This document shows, piece by piece, positions 11,880-22,429 of a stretch of 64,000 bases of DNA. The notes beneath the pieces were generated by a model. That model was not told the DNA's origin, searched no databases, and worked only from the letters and a program-made list of their open reading frames with translations. This DNA is from Oscheius onirici (lineage: Eukaryota > Nematoda > Chromadorea > Rhabditida > Rhabditidae): positions 6,510,064-6,574,063 of the forward strand of contig OW051468.1 in assembly GCA_932521025.1 (NCBI GenBank), read 5' to 3'. Positions within the stretch are counted from its first letter, which is position 1, and every line of letters starts with the position of its first letter. Position numbers and translations under genes: made by a program.

Positions 11880-13865
11880 AGACGTCTGGACATTGTTCAC
11901 TTGCTATATGGAAATCACAACGAATCCGAGTGGCTGCTGCTTTTTCGGCTGCTCTTCAAGGAATATTCCTGGCTGAACCACAAAGAAAACGAAGTCATCT
12001 CTGAAGAAGACAGAACAGGATTGGAAAATTGCCCTACAGAACAACGGAATTATTCTGAATCATTATATGCGGTTAGGCTATTCTTTCTATTCTAAATGTT
12101 CTGTTTACAGACCGTCTGTAAGCTGAGCAGGACTTTTGAGAAGACGGGACTAGAAGGAAACTTGTGGGCTAATGGAATTCTACTACAAGGTAGGACTTTG
12201 TGTTCAGTGATCAGTTTTTTATCAGAGCAGATGACGGGCGATCTAGAAGGCTTTTTTGACAACACACGGCTGGTGAACCATGAGGTCGGAGCAGTGCAAT
12301 ACTGAAATCAACGAGAGGTAATCGAGAGATCTGGACAAATGAGAAGGCACGAATTGATCAAATATCGGGATTGGCCAGACAAGCTGTCGACTGCTGCCAG
12401 TATGAATGGAGCATAAGGGTAGACTAGTTTTTCTCTTTCTATCTAAGAGGCCTGTTTCAGAACAACAGTCTAGTGATCGGGACCAGCTTTATGAAAAGTA
12501 TCTCCATGTCAAGACCGTCTGTAAGCTGTCAGGAAGAATGGAGTAGGACGCTTGTAAAGACAGTACTGAATGGAAAATGCATCGTGATATCATTCATGGG
12601 ACAACGGGACCACAAGGTTAGCTGTTGGAGATCAGAAGCATGTTTTTATTCAGAGCAGATGCCTCGTTATGGAGATAAGATCTTGTGGAAGCTGGCTGGA
12701 GTCGTCCAGAACATGAATACGCGGTTGATGAATGGCTGCGGAACTACAACTGAACTTCAACTGGAACTGGAAGAACGAGAAGACACCAGCTCAACATCGA
12801 AGATGATGGAGATAACAGACATGCCGTCGACAGAAACCACTAGAGTCTTCACTTGGACTACTGACTCGGAACCGGATGACTGCTATTCACCCCAAGAAGA
12901 ACCTGATGCCGGTGGAACTGCCGAAACGTCTTCGTCTGGAGCTCCGAAACCAACGGAACAACAAGAAAGACTACACAAGGTTAGACTTTTTGATTGATTC
13001 TTATTTTTTTTTTGATTCTTATTTTGAATTTTTCTGATATCTAGTTTTCAGAACGTCAATGGAGAAGAATCATGCGAGAAGGCTAGAAATAAAACCTGGA
13101 TTCACTAAAGTTCGCTTCATCGACAATCAGTCACACAAGAAGAATGCCACAAGTATACTACTCACTCCGAACCAGATGGTTGCCCTTCAATACCAGAAGA
13201 ACCTGCTGCCGAGGGAACTACTCGTGCCGGTAGAGATGCGGGAGCCGTCCGTCGTCGTCTGGTGCTCCGAAACCTGCTGGTCGACAGGGAGATGTGCCTC
13301 AAGCTCCAACTCGACAACCATTCAACTGAGCAAGAAGTTTCTGCTTCTCGGACCGGGACCTTCAAGTGGAGCTGCTGATCGACATGACCAAGTTTGCCGC
13401 CGTCGAAGAACAGATTCGCTGCTACGAAGCTGAAAGTGCTGAAGAGTTGCATTCTAATAGAAGGCTGAAGAGTGTTTGTGCACACGGATCATGCTGATTT
13501 TCGGAACTATGGACGTGCCGCCAAGCTGAATATACAAAGGAGGCTGAGCTTCTAGGCGAAAAGGAGACGTCATCAATGCCATTGGGAGATGCGTCATGCC
13601 CGATTTTTCGGCGAATGTCTCCCCCACCCAAAAGTGGAGGCTAGACTCAGAATGTGTCGACTACAAGATGAAATTGCTCACCCTGTTACTGCTCAGGAAT
13701 GATGTCGATGAGGATTACTTCGTCCAACAGTTCGAAACTGAGGTCAACGATTCTGGGCGAAGAGAAAACTGTTTGAGAAGGCAAAAGGCGACTCGACTGG
13801 AATGGGAATTGACGAGCCTCTCCACAGAAGATGAATTTACTCTTCTAGGTAAGACAACTTCTTGA
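11880..13865 (+). pseudogene. decayed gene with tandemly duplicated exon blocks
   Basis: Unidentified. Two consecutive blocks share the same layout. Block A (about 12110-12260) and block B (about 12515-12690) both start ACCGTCTGTAAGCTG, run about 85-105 bp to a CACAAG or TACAAG donor, contain a 36-bp intron-like insert ending TCAG, and resume AGCAGATG. Downstream the acidic peptide SEPDDCYSPQEEP (about 12870) recurs as SEPDGCPSIPEEP (about 13165). Coiled-coil-like fragments follow (RNLLVDREMCLKLQLDN, then ELLIDMTKFAAVEEQIRCYE in another frame). The longest clean frame is 12473-12997. Frame changes and stops between blocks argue for decay after exon duplication, though an intact spliced form cannot be excluded. 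Confidence 0.35.
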
Positions 13866-15500
13866 TATTTGTCTAGCACACCGAACACCTTTTCTGAAAA
13901 CCCGTAATGACTAAACGGTCTTTATTTTACTATTACTGAAACTATAATCAAACAATTGGATATACCCAACAAGTTAGAACAAATCACTTAAAATGTCTCC
14001 TAATAGACGAGGCTCCCTTTCAGGAAATGTGTCTAACCTAACACCCTGAGCTCTAACTTAATTCTAATCGCCTCTGTCACCTGTCTATAATGCCTTTACA
14101 AACTCAAACTTCGCAGGAAATTCTTTTTGAAGACATCCTTCTGTAAACGAGCCGTATTCTACAGCATTTCTATCCCTGTTGTTCGATTCATATCTCTTCT
14201 TTTGACTCTATTTTATATTGCTCTGAGAAGGCAACTAACTTTTCCCATAGTTTCGGACTTTTCTCTTTGACATAACTGTTCCAAGTTGCTTGTCTAGCTT
14301 AACTAACTTGTTTGAGGTTCAACTAATAGTGCAAATCCTTGCGATTTTTTCAAAGTTTGTGAAAAGGTGTTACATGTACTTCCCAAGAATTAGCGTTATA
14401 TACTATTTCTCAGTCCGATGATCGTCTAGGCTCTTATGAGAGATGTCTCCAAAGCAAGACCGCCAGTGGGAACCAACCCGAACATTTGGACAGTCAAAAC
14501 ACAAGAAGATTGACCATGCTGTGTTACTGCTCGGGAATGATCAATGACTGCCGACTAGACCAATACGGAGCTGGAATCGAGATCTGGAAAGAAGCTGGGA
14601 TTCAATCAAGAGGTCGTTGTGCAGACGGATCAGGCTGATTTCCGGACAGCAGAGGCTGAGCTACTAGTCAAAAAGGAGCCATGGAGTATCGCAAAAATGT
14701 CATTGGGAGACGGGTCATGCCCGATTTTTCCGCGAATTCTGACAAGTCAAAACTGGTCAAGAATTATCCATCGGATTTCGTCACGCGTTCTGTGACTGAC
14801 GACCACTCTCGGAGACGACTCGCCACTGATCGACGCGGCGTTTCCTACGACAGGGCCTGTCATGGCTAATGTTTGTTGCTAGACTTTTGAACGCGAATGC
14901 CACGTTTGCAGAACTCTCAATGCGGATTGGGTCAGTTTGGTTATTCTTTTCGAGCTACAGGCGTAAAAGCCCTGATTGTCTCAAAGCTCTGTTTTTATGT
15001 ATGTTTCCCACACTAGATTATTTTGAGGGTTTTTTTTTACTTATCTTACTGTTCTCAGCAAAGCAGATTATTTTGATGGATAAGCCTTGACCTGTCAAAA
15101 TTCGGTATGTTTTTTGGTGATCTTGTGACCTAGAGCTAAGGTCATGAAAAATTGGTCACATCCCTGACATGTTTCGACAGCTCAAAATTTTTTGGGAAAA
15201 TTGGGCATGACCCTTTTCCCCATGACACTTTTGCGTTATTCTACGGCTCCTTTTCTGCTAGTAGCTCAGCCTCTCATGTATTGACTAGTCCAGAGTTCAA
15301 GCTCCCGCAATATCATTCAGCTCAGTGACCTTTTCTCGGCTAGTAGCTCAGCCTGTCTTCAGTACGTCCACGTGTCCAAAGTACACAAATCCTCCTTTGA
15401 AGCATTTCTATATGGCTCTCTCTCGTACTGATCTCACATCGAGATATTGAATCAGCGACCACGGCTCCTTTTCTTCTAGTAGCTCAGCATTCAGTTCAGT
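13535..15500. repeat. short repeat family, two direct copies and inverted copies
   Basis: The block GAGGCTGAGCTACTAG, then a spacer with AAAAAGGAGCC, then GTCATGCCCGATTTT occurs at about 13540-13615 and 14647-14735. It recurs inverted at about 15190-15275. The end of the block (CTAGTAGCTCAGCC in inverted orientation) is repeated at about 15260, 15340 and 15475, spaced about 80-135 bp. The TAGCTCAGC word resembles a tRNA A box but no B box or cloverleaf follows. The rest of 13.87-16.5 kb shows no gene that I can support. Confidence 0.5.
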
Positions 15501-15824
15501 TTAATTTGACTCTTTGGCACATCCGGGTTCATATTGTTGGTCAAGTACTCGTCTTCAAAGCTCTCTCGACTGAATCGTACTGAAACATATTGATGGTATT
15601 GCTTCTACGACACTTTAACTAGATTTTCCTTCTTAGCTATTCTAAAAAAACAATTGGAATCAATAAGATACAATAAAGAGAATTGTCATGCCATTCTTCA
15701 GAATTGATATCTGAAAACAAAAGAAAGAGCGAAACGTCGAATAAAGATCCTATCAATGTCAGATAGTGATAGTCAGTAATTTTTGCGCAAGAAAGAACCA
15801 TCAGTCTTCCCATAATGATATTCA

Positions 15825-16085
15825 GGTCTCCAAGAACTATACCAAACACAGCTGTGGATTCGAGGAGGTGCCCAAGGTACCGGGAAGACCGAGCGTGACC
15901 CCTTCTTTCGAAGGCTGTCAGTCCATGGCGGATTCATGAACTAACTGTCTCTCTAGATTCAAAAGAACGCAATTGTCTGTGGCACTACTGTTCGCACTGT
16001 CTGATTGCCCGTGTCTTGTATAACTGTTCCGTCAGAATGGGAAAAGTAGAAACATCTGACCTGGTAGAGTAGACGCAGAAGTGGA
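15825..16085 (-). repeat. dispersed ~270-bp repeat, copy 3 (inverted)
   Basis: Reverse complement of the 11.2-kb copy, colinear through ACCAAACACAGCTGTGGATT, GAAGACCGAGC, AAGGCTGTCAGTCCATGGCGG, CTACTGTTCGCAC, AACTGTTCCGTCAGA and CTGACCTGG. By eye about 80-85% identical. Confidence 0.65.
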
Positions 16086-16529
16086 AGAGGAGCCATCCGC
16101 ACAGCACACGTCGTCGAGCCAGAATACTCCAGTTGCTACTGGCTCTCTAGAGTTTAGTTTTGACAAGTCTCGACAAGTCTCTTATAAGTGGGCGCGAGTT
16201 TGAACGAGGGTAGGTGCCTACGGCAATACAAACCAAGTTTTCTCTATCGAAGAAATAGAAGTCGGAAAAGTCCAATGCAGGTTTTGTATTCACCCTTCCG
16301 TGAATAAATAAATTTTCCTTTATTTTTCTCGTTTGGAAACGTTTTGGATATTAGAAACAAAGTCTTCATTTGTAAGCCATATCTCGGTCACGAGGCCTTG
16401 TTGAATTAGGTATACGGTATGCATGCTATTTGACCCCTTGCGGAATCAATTTTCTAGCACAACTTGCTGGTGGTCGGACTGTTATCGATGTTCTGACCAG
16501 CCTTTCTTGTCATTCAATTTCGGATGACA

Positions 16530-17113
16530 ATGTCAAAACTTCCTTTTCCCGAAGACTTTTTCACTGACAGCGATGTTCACGTTTTGAAGGTAATTCTTGT
16601 GAGATTTGTTGAATGATTAGGAAAGTTACACTATGGTCTGTTCAAAAGAAAAAGGACTACCATAAGATTTTAGCTCTCCACTTCGAGAACCACTCAGTAC
16701 TCAAAGATTTGATACTCAGCAAACAAATTACAACTTTCGCTGCGTATCTTTAAATAAGTGAGTCTCGAAGAGAAGCGCTAAATCTTACGATAATCCTTCT
16801 TCTTTTTGAGCGGACCATAGTTGTTCTTGAAAAAAACATTCAAAAACCATGAATAAGAGGTTTTGTTGTCGATTCAGTTGAACTATGAGGAGTTGTAAAA
16901 AAAATTCAGCTAAGCGATGAAGAGTTTCGACGAAGATTCCGACGTCTCTTGGATTCTTGTTCACCTACCAGATTTCGTTCAAAATGGCCTGATTACGTGA
17001 AAGAACAGTATATCGAGGTTTTGAGGAAGAGAGAAGGCTACTCTCTTCCACTTCCAGAGCCAGATTCGTTCGAGAACTTTGACGAAAAAACCCTGCTAAC
17101 TGTTTTCTCAAAG
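16530..17113 (+). CDS. hypothetical gene, first two exons
   Basis: Unrecognised. The first ATG exon (16530-16589, peptide starting MSKLPFPEDFFTDSDVHVLK) ends at a GTAATT donor. The second exon (16910-17113), after an acceptor ending AAATTCAG, joins in phase and gives 68 residues rich in Arg and acidic pairs (LSDEEFRRRFRRLLDSC, then a KREGYSLPLPEPDSFE stretch). It ends at TCAAAG|GTTCGC. I could not find a phase-compatible third exon with confidence. A long open stretch at 17633-17827 looks coding but does not join in frame. The annotation is therefore partial. Confidence 0.4.
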
Positions 17114-17697
17114 GTTCGCTGGAAGACATTAATCTCGAGTTTAGATGCATTCTCGTGCCTTTGCACGCTCTCTCTCTGAAGCTCTAATTTAGGATAATAA
17201 GGGGAAGCTTTGTGCGCAAATTAGTTTTTAGCAAGTCGCGACAGGAAAAGCAAGTGCGTGAAGGGTTCTAATGGCTTGGATAGTTTCTTTGGAGGGACAG
17301 GGGTGACTGGAAGACAGTGACAAGGGAAGGGACAGTAAGGACTGAGACTCACAAAAGGAACGGGCCGGGCGATCCGTTCAGGTCCAACATTTTGAAATTA
17401 GGCTTGGGAGGGAGTGGGTTCAAATACAATTTCAGTAGTTTCTTTGGAGGATCAGGGAGAGTGACTGCAGGAGAGTAACAAAGGAGGAATGAAGGGGGAA
17501 CCACGACTACGATTCCGTGACAGAGCGAAGTCATGAATTTATACTTTAGCCCTGGAAGGGCGTTGCCAACCTTGTAAGTTAAATTTTAGAGTGATGAAAA
17601 TATAATACGTCTTCATACTCAAACTCACATTAGCTGTGAAAGTCCAGATCGAACAATTATTTGGGACAGTTCATCTATTCTTCCTTTTACGTTTGAC

Positions 17698-17794
17698 CAG
17701 ATGAACGAATACTTTGATTTTAATGTGAGAGTTTGGTCCAAACGCTTGGACAAAATGAAACACCCATTCATCAATCAGCGTATTCGTTCATCTG
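17698..17794. repeat. perfect 15-bp inverted repeat (hairpin)
   Basis: CAGATGAACGAATAC at 17698-17712 and its exact complement at 17780-17794 enclose 67 bases. The pair lies in an otherwise open frame, so it may be coding sequence with a chance hairpin or a small structured element. Confidence 0.7.
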
Positions 17795-17974
17795 CTACGC
17801 TGTGGGGAAAATGTCGAGCGGTATTATAAACCTTAGATGTCCAGAATGCTAACGCTAAGTCTTCGAGGCAAGGCTTCCATGAAGAACGGCTAGCAAATGG
17901 TCGAAACAATTGTAAAGCCTTTTTATAACTGCTCTAAACTGGTTAAGATTCCTTAAGAACTCCATTTGTCCAGA

Positions 17975-18542
17975 ATGCCAGTTGTTTCTCAACCGGAGCT
18001 CTTGAACTCGTCTCAGAGTATATTCTTTGGCACTACTGTCAAAAACGACTTTGTTTTTGAACTTGTTCTGGTATGTTTATTATTTTAATTGCGTTCAAAA
18101 GAACTTTCAGAAGTGGCAATCTGGAAATGGGCTCTACAAGGTTACAGACATTAATGGTTGTTGCACTAAAAGCCTGTCAACTGCATTGGATCAAAAACTC
18201 GTCTACTCTTTTGATGTAAAACTTTGGAACAGATGGAACAGACGTATCTTTTTTGTCCCCAATTCCGAGAAAGTATATCTCGTCTGTTTTGTGGATTTTG
18301 TGGATTCCTATCCTTGTTTCTTACTTATATTTGGTGTAAGTCAACTATCCGACTTGTTAGATTTCCACCATGAATTTCGTTCCCGACCACTTGATTTCTC
18401 AACGTACTCCGGAAATCCTGACCTTGGTTTCGATCCTCAAGCTTTTTACAAAATTCTTAAAGCATGCAGATCAGCAAAAAATCCATCCAAAGAATGCACT
18501 GCCCTTATCAGGGCTAAAATTACTATTCGCCTTATTCCTTGA
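17975..18542 (+). CDS. hypothetical protein, 175 aa
   Basis: Not recognised. The ATG at 17975 follows an acceptor-like GTCCAG at 17968-17973. Exon 17975-18070 (32 codons, starting MPVVSQPELLNSSQS) joins 18111-18542 across a 40-bp intron (GTATGT to TTTCAG) in phase and reads to a stop. The product has a mixed N-terminal half (KNDFVFELVLKWQSGNGLYK), one short hydrophobic stretch around YLVCFVDFVDSYPCFLLIF, and a C-terminal DPQAFYKILKACRSAKNPS segment. No signal peptide or catalytic motif is visible. The intron and phase support coding; the lack of any family match lowers confidence. Confidence 0.35.
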
Positions 18543-18799
18543 CTTGAACCACTCCGTTTCTGTATGTGAACTACCGAATGCAGAAGCAAAGTCTTCGTCT
18601 CCCGATAGCGACTTGTTTAAACTGGTTACTACTAACTCTTTTCCCCTTAATTGTGAGCACAAATCACTCCATTTTGATTGCCAATTAAACTTAAAGAGTC
18701 AAAAATTCCCAGTTTTTGTACAGCGTAGGAGCCAGCCATTATCTTCCGTTCCACAAGTCTTCTTATCAGTCCACTCCTTGTCCCCACATTCATCTGAAC

Positions 18800-20624
18800 A
18801 TGTGTCAAGTTTCTTCTTCTACTCTTCCGGTGTCTGCTAGCCTTTTTGTCGAGAACCGACAACGATTAGTCGATGCACTGAAGGGCAAGGTTCCTTCTGG
18901 AACAGTTGTTCTTCTAAAGGGAGGAGAGGATGAGATGCGATTCAACACCGACATGGCCGAGACTCCTTTCAGACAGGTTCTCACTCTTTTTTGAAAGCAG
19001 TAAAGAGTTCAGGAATCCTACTTTTACTGGGCTTTCGGAGTGATCGAGCCAGGATGTGTGGGTCTCATAGACGTGGACTGCGGGAAGAGCATGCTTTTCC
19101 CGCCGCTTCTTCCAGAAGACTATGCTACCTGGGAGGGAGAGTGAGTTCACTTTGTTAAAACGCTTAACCAAAACAGAATTCATTCTGGCGACTGGTTCAA
19201 ACAAACCTATTCGGTGGATCTGGTCAAATTTGATGATCTCAGCTACAAAACACTTCTTGGGACTTTGAACACTGTCGGGCCGAAGAAGGTTCTTCTACTG
19301 GTAACATGGTCTAGAATCTGTATGTTGCTCAAATTCAGAAAGCCAACAATTCGGACAGTAACAAGTTGCTGGAACCGCCAGTGATCAAAGGACTCGAAAA
19401 GTTAGTCCAATAAAAGTAATCTATATAATTCCTTCAGATTTCCGCTTGACACTGATCTTCTCTACCCGATCATTGCCGAGCTGAGAGTGTTTAAAACGGA
19501 CAAAGAATTGGAGGTGCTGCGTTACGCGAACAAGATTGCCAGTGAGAGTCACAAGGCCTTGATGAAGAATATCAAGCCGGGTCTTTTTGAATACCAAATG
19601 GAGAGGTTAGAATTCAATCTGTCAGCCAAATCCAGTTATTTTAGTCTTTTCAAGCACGTGAGTCATTATACAGGCGGATGTCGGCATCTCTCATACATTT
19701 GTATCGCTCCGTCGTAAGAAATCTGATTTTTGTATAAATTTTACGCTAACAGAGGTAAAAACTGTTCTACGTTACATTATGGACACGCGACCTCTCCTAA
19801 TGGAAAGAAGATCAACGACGGGGACATGGTTCTCTTCGACATGGGGCCGGAGTACTCTTGCTATGCTTCGGATGTGACTTGTTCTTATCCGTGCAATGGC
19901 AAGTTTACGGAGAAACAGAAGATGATCTACAATGCCGTGTTGGACGCCAATCAGACCGTGTTCAAGGAGGCCAAACCAAGTTCGTGAAACACAATATCTT
20001 TTGTAAGCAGAAATGAACGAGAAGTTTCAGGCGTTCGATGGACGGATATGCACAAACTGGCCGAGAAGATCATTCTGACACATCTGAAGACGGCCGGACT
20101 GCTGACTGGAGATGTTGATCAGATGGTCGAGGCAAGACTCGGAGGGGTCTTTATGCCTCACGGATTGGGGCATTTTCTCGGACTGGACACCCATGACGTC
20201 GGCGGATATTTGGGCGATGCAGAGCCGAGATCAACTCTACCTGGTCTCAAAAGTCTGAGAACGACGAGAATTCTACGAGAGAGAATGGTGATCACGATAG
20301 AACCGGGCTGCTACTTTATCGACTACCTCATTGAAGGAGCGTTAAAGGATCCAAAACTGAGCAAATTCATGGTCAAAGCCAAAATAGACGAGTTCAGAGA
20401 CTTTGGAGGAGTGAGTGAACAAGACTTTCAAAGAATATCTTGAAATTTAGGTGAGGATTGAAGACGACGTGGTAATTTGGGCCAAGGGCAACGAGAACAT
20501 GACGAATGTTCCCAGAAGCGTGGAAGACATTGAAAAGTTCATGGCGACGAAGACCCGACATCTCGATTTGGAGGAGATTCAGCAAGCTGTTGCTGATTAT
20601 CTGAAGACGTCGTTGAAACTGTGA
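18800..20624 (+). CDS. pepd-1: Xaa-Pro dipeptidase (prolidase)
   Basis: A metallopeptidase of the M24 'pita-bread' fold that splits Xaa-Pro dipeptides, cytosolic in animals. Nine exons (18800-18976, 19013-19140, 19177-19300, 19339-19400, 19438-19605, 19645-19713, 19753-19979, 20031-20410, 20451-20624) join with every phase preserved to give 502 aa, close to human PEPD (493). All five metal ligands are visible: Asp in LFDMGPEY, Asp in YASDVTCS, His in HGLGHFLG, Glu in TIEPGCYF and Glu in VRIEDDVV. The vertebrate-like blocks [10 protein letters not shown] and [11 protein letters not shown] are also conserved. It lacks a signal peptide, as expected. The next gene starts 337 bp downstream on the same strand, so co-transcription is possible. 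The symbol is taken from the C. elegans prolidase. Confidence 0.95.
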
Positions 20625-20922
20625 TCCCTCGAAAAAAATGAAAGTAGAGGTCTTGCTTAAAAATCTAGTTTGTCGGGTACTTGTAAATCTCAACCAACGT
20701 GGTTATTGGCCGAACTATAATCTGAACTGATCAGGTAGGCGACTCCCATCCTGAGCTGCAGCAACAACAGTCAAGACTCTAACAACAACTCACTTTCATC
20801 CACTTTTCAATTTTCGCTAATTTCTATCCGCTCGACAAGTCAAGTTAATCCGCTTGTCAAGTTTTGTCGACTTTCCAAGTCTTTAGACGAGTCACTCTAC
20901 AACGTACAACCCTTCTGAAAGG

Positions 20923-20960
20923 TTAGTTTTTCGCTTTTCGCTTATTTTCATCAACTTCAG
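20923..20960 (+). other. 5'-UTR intron just before the start codon
   Basis: GTTAGTTTTTCGC to CATCAACTTCAG removes 38 bp ending one base before the ATG at 20962. The same intron is retained in the inverted copy at about 44222-44260, which shows that the copy arose from DNA and not from spliced mRNA. Confidence 0.7.
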
Positions 20961-20961
20961 A

Positions 20962-22255
20962 ATGTCGCAACTGTCCGAGACGATCAACTCCGCCGAGAAC
21001 CTCTTCCAGGAAAGACAAAAGTACCCTCTTCCTTCGTCGGCTCCTCCTCCATCCCAGGCTTCGGAATGCGATTACAGTCCTCTCAACAGCATCCATTCGC
21101 CCAAGTTGACCTCCACTCCTCAGCCCCAGATGGTTCCGAGTCTGCCTAAGCCTTCGACTCCTGCTCCCATCTTCGTATGTTCCATTTTTTTCATCGTAAT
21201 AAAAAAATTTCAGTTTCCAATGGGCTTCCCGAACCCGATGATGGATCCTCGTGCTCTCGGCTTCCCTCTTCCGATGATGCTGCCGCCGATGGCCATGCAA
21301 GCTCCCGTCAAACAGCAGGCTCCTCCTCCGCAGCCTCAGTTGGACTTCCCGCTGCCAAAGGTCGAGACGAGAACGATCGAGGAGATCCTGCAGAAGATTT
21401 TCGAAAAGCCGCTGAAGGAGGAATCCGAAGACGACAAGAAGAAGGGCAAGAAGAAGCTGCCGACGATCATTCGCACGGCCGAATTCGACTGGGACAGCAT
21501 GCATCGCCGGGAGCAGGCTGCCTTTGATGTTATTTTTCGTTTTGTTTTGAAACAATGCTCGAATTCAGAAGGGAACAATTGTCGTGAGATGTGAGGACGT
21601 GGACGCTAACATGTACGAGTACGTCCTCTGGTTCGTGGATGGACATCAGCTCCTCCAGAAGTACATCTACGAGGCGACGGATCCCGACAATGGAAAGGTC
21701 TTCATCAAGACTGACAGAGTAAGTTTGTTCTTTTGAGCTTGTCTTAACTAAAACTGCTTAAAAACAAGAATTTTTCAGTACTGCGGATGGCTGGCTGATG
21801 AGCCGTGGTCCTATTTCGTGGTGAAAGACTGTGTCTTGCTGGACGAGGACAGGAACAGGATCGGAGTCAAGAAGTTCCCGAATCGGGAAACCGTTCGTCA
21901 GCATTGTCTCTCCGGAAGAGAGAACAACCAGTTCTACGAGACTCTCGTACAGAAATTGTAAGTTTTTATTCATTCATCTAAAGAAACGTTCAGTGGTGCT
22001 CCCAATTGGCCTGCTACAGAAGACGGAGAAGAGACGACGACCAACGACTTCTACAAGACTCTCGTCCAGAAACAGTAGGTCTTTTCAAAAGTTTCTCTCT
22101 AATCAATAATTTCCAGTGACATTCTCAGTTCCCAAGCTCTGGAAGATGAAGAAGAGATGGAAGGACTCTCTTCGCCACTTTTCGAGGTCAAGGAAGAAAT
22201 TGAAGACGATGATGAGCCAATCGAGATGAAGTACATTCCGCCTTCTCAGGAGTAA
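20962..22255 (+). CDS. proline-rich protein with acidic C-terminus, unidentified (358 aa)
   Basis: Six exons (20962-21174, 21214-21528, 21569-21718, 21779-21957, 21994-22074, 22117-22255) join in phase. Residues 1-115 are low-complexity, rich in Pro, Ser and Met (FPMGFPNPMMDPR, LPPMAMQAP), with a basic KKKGKKK patch near 155. Residues 180-280 form the only globular-looking part: KGTIVVRCEDVDANMYEYVL, then WLADEPWSYFVV and RNRIGVKKFPNRE. The tail is very acidic and ends EPIEMKYIPPSQE. Exon 5 repeats the end of exon 4 (NQFYETLVQK, then NDFYKTLVQK), a small internal duplication. I do not recognise the family. The composition suits a nuclear or RNP-associated regulator, but that is inference. A polyadenylation signal AATAAA lies at 22272-22277. 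A truncated copy lies inverted at 44.0 kb. Confidence 0.8.
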
Positions 22256-22271
22256 ATTGTGTCTTTTTTGT

Positions 22272-22277
22272 AATAAA
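22272..22277 (+). terminator. AATAAA polyadenylation signal
   Basis: Canonical hexamer 16 bp after the stop of the preceding gene; it is retained in the 44-kb copy. Confidence 0.7.
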
Positions 22278-22429
22278 GTTTGTTATTCATCAAAGTGTAC
22301 CAAATCTGAAAAAAGGGAAAACTGGGAAAAAACTAAACAGTACAGGAAGAAATTATTATTCTCTTTGGAAAGAAATGAGAGATACCGGGTCAGTTATGCA
22401 ATAAATTTGTTTTTTCTTCATTTTTGAAG

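Noticed and set aside
15250..15490. TAGCTCAGC words as tRNA A boxes
   Set aside because: No B box at the right distance; they are ends of a local repeat.
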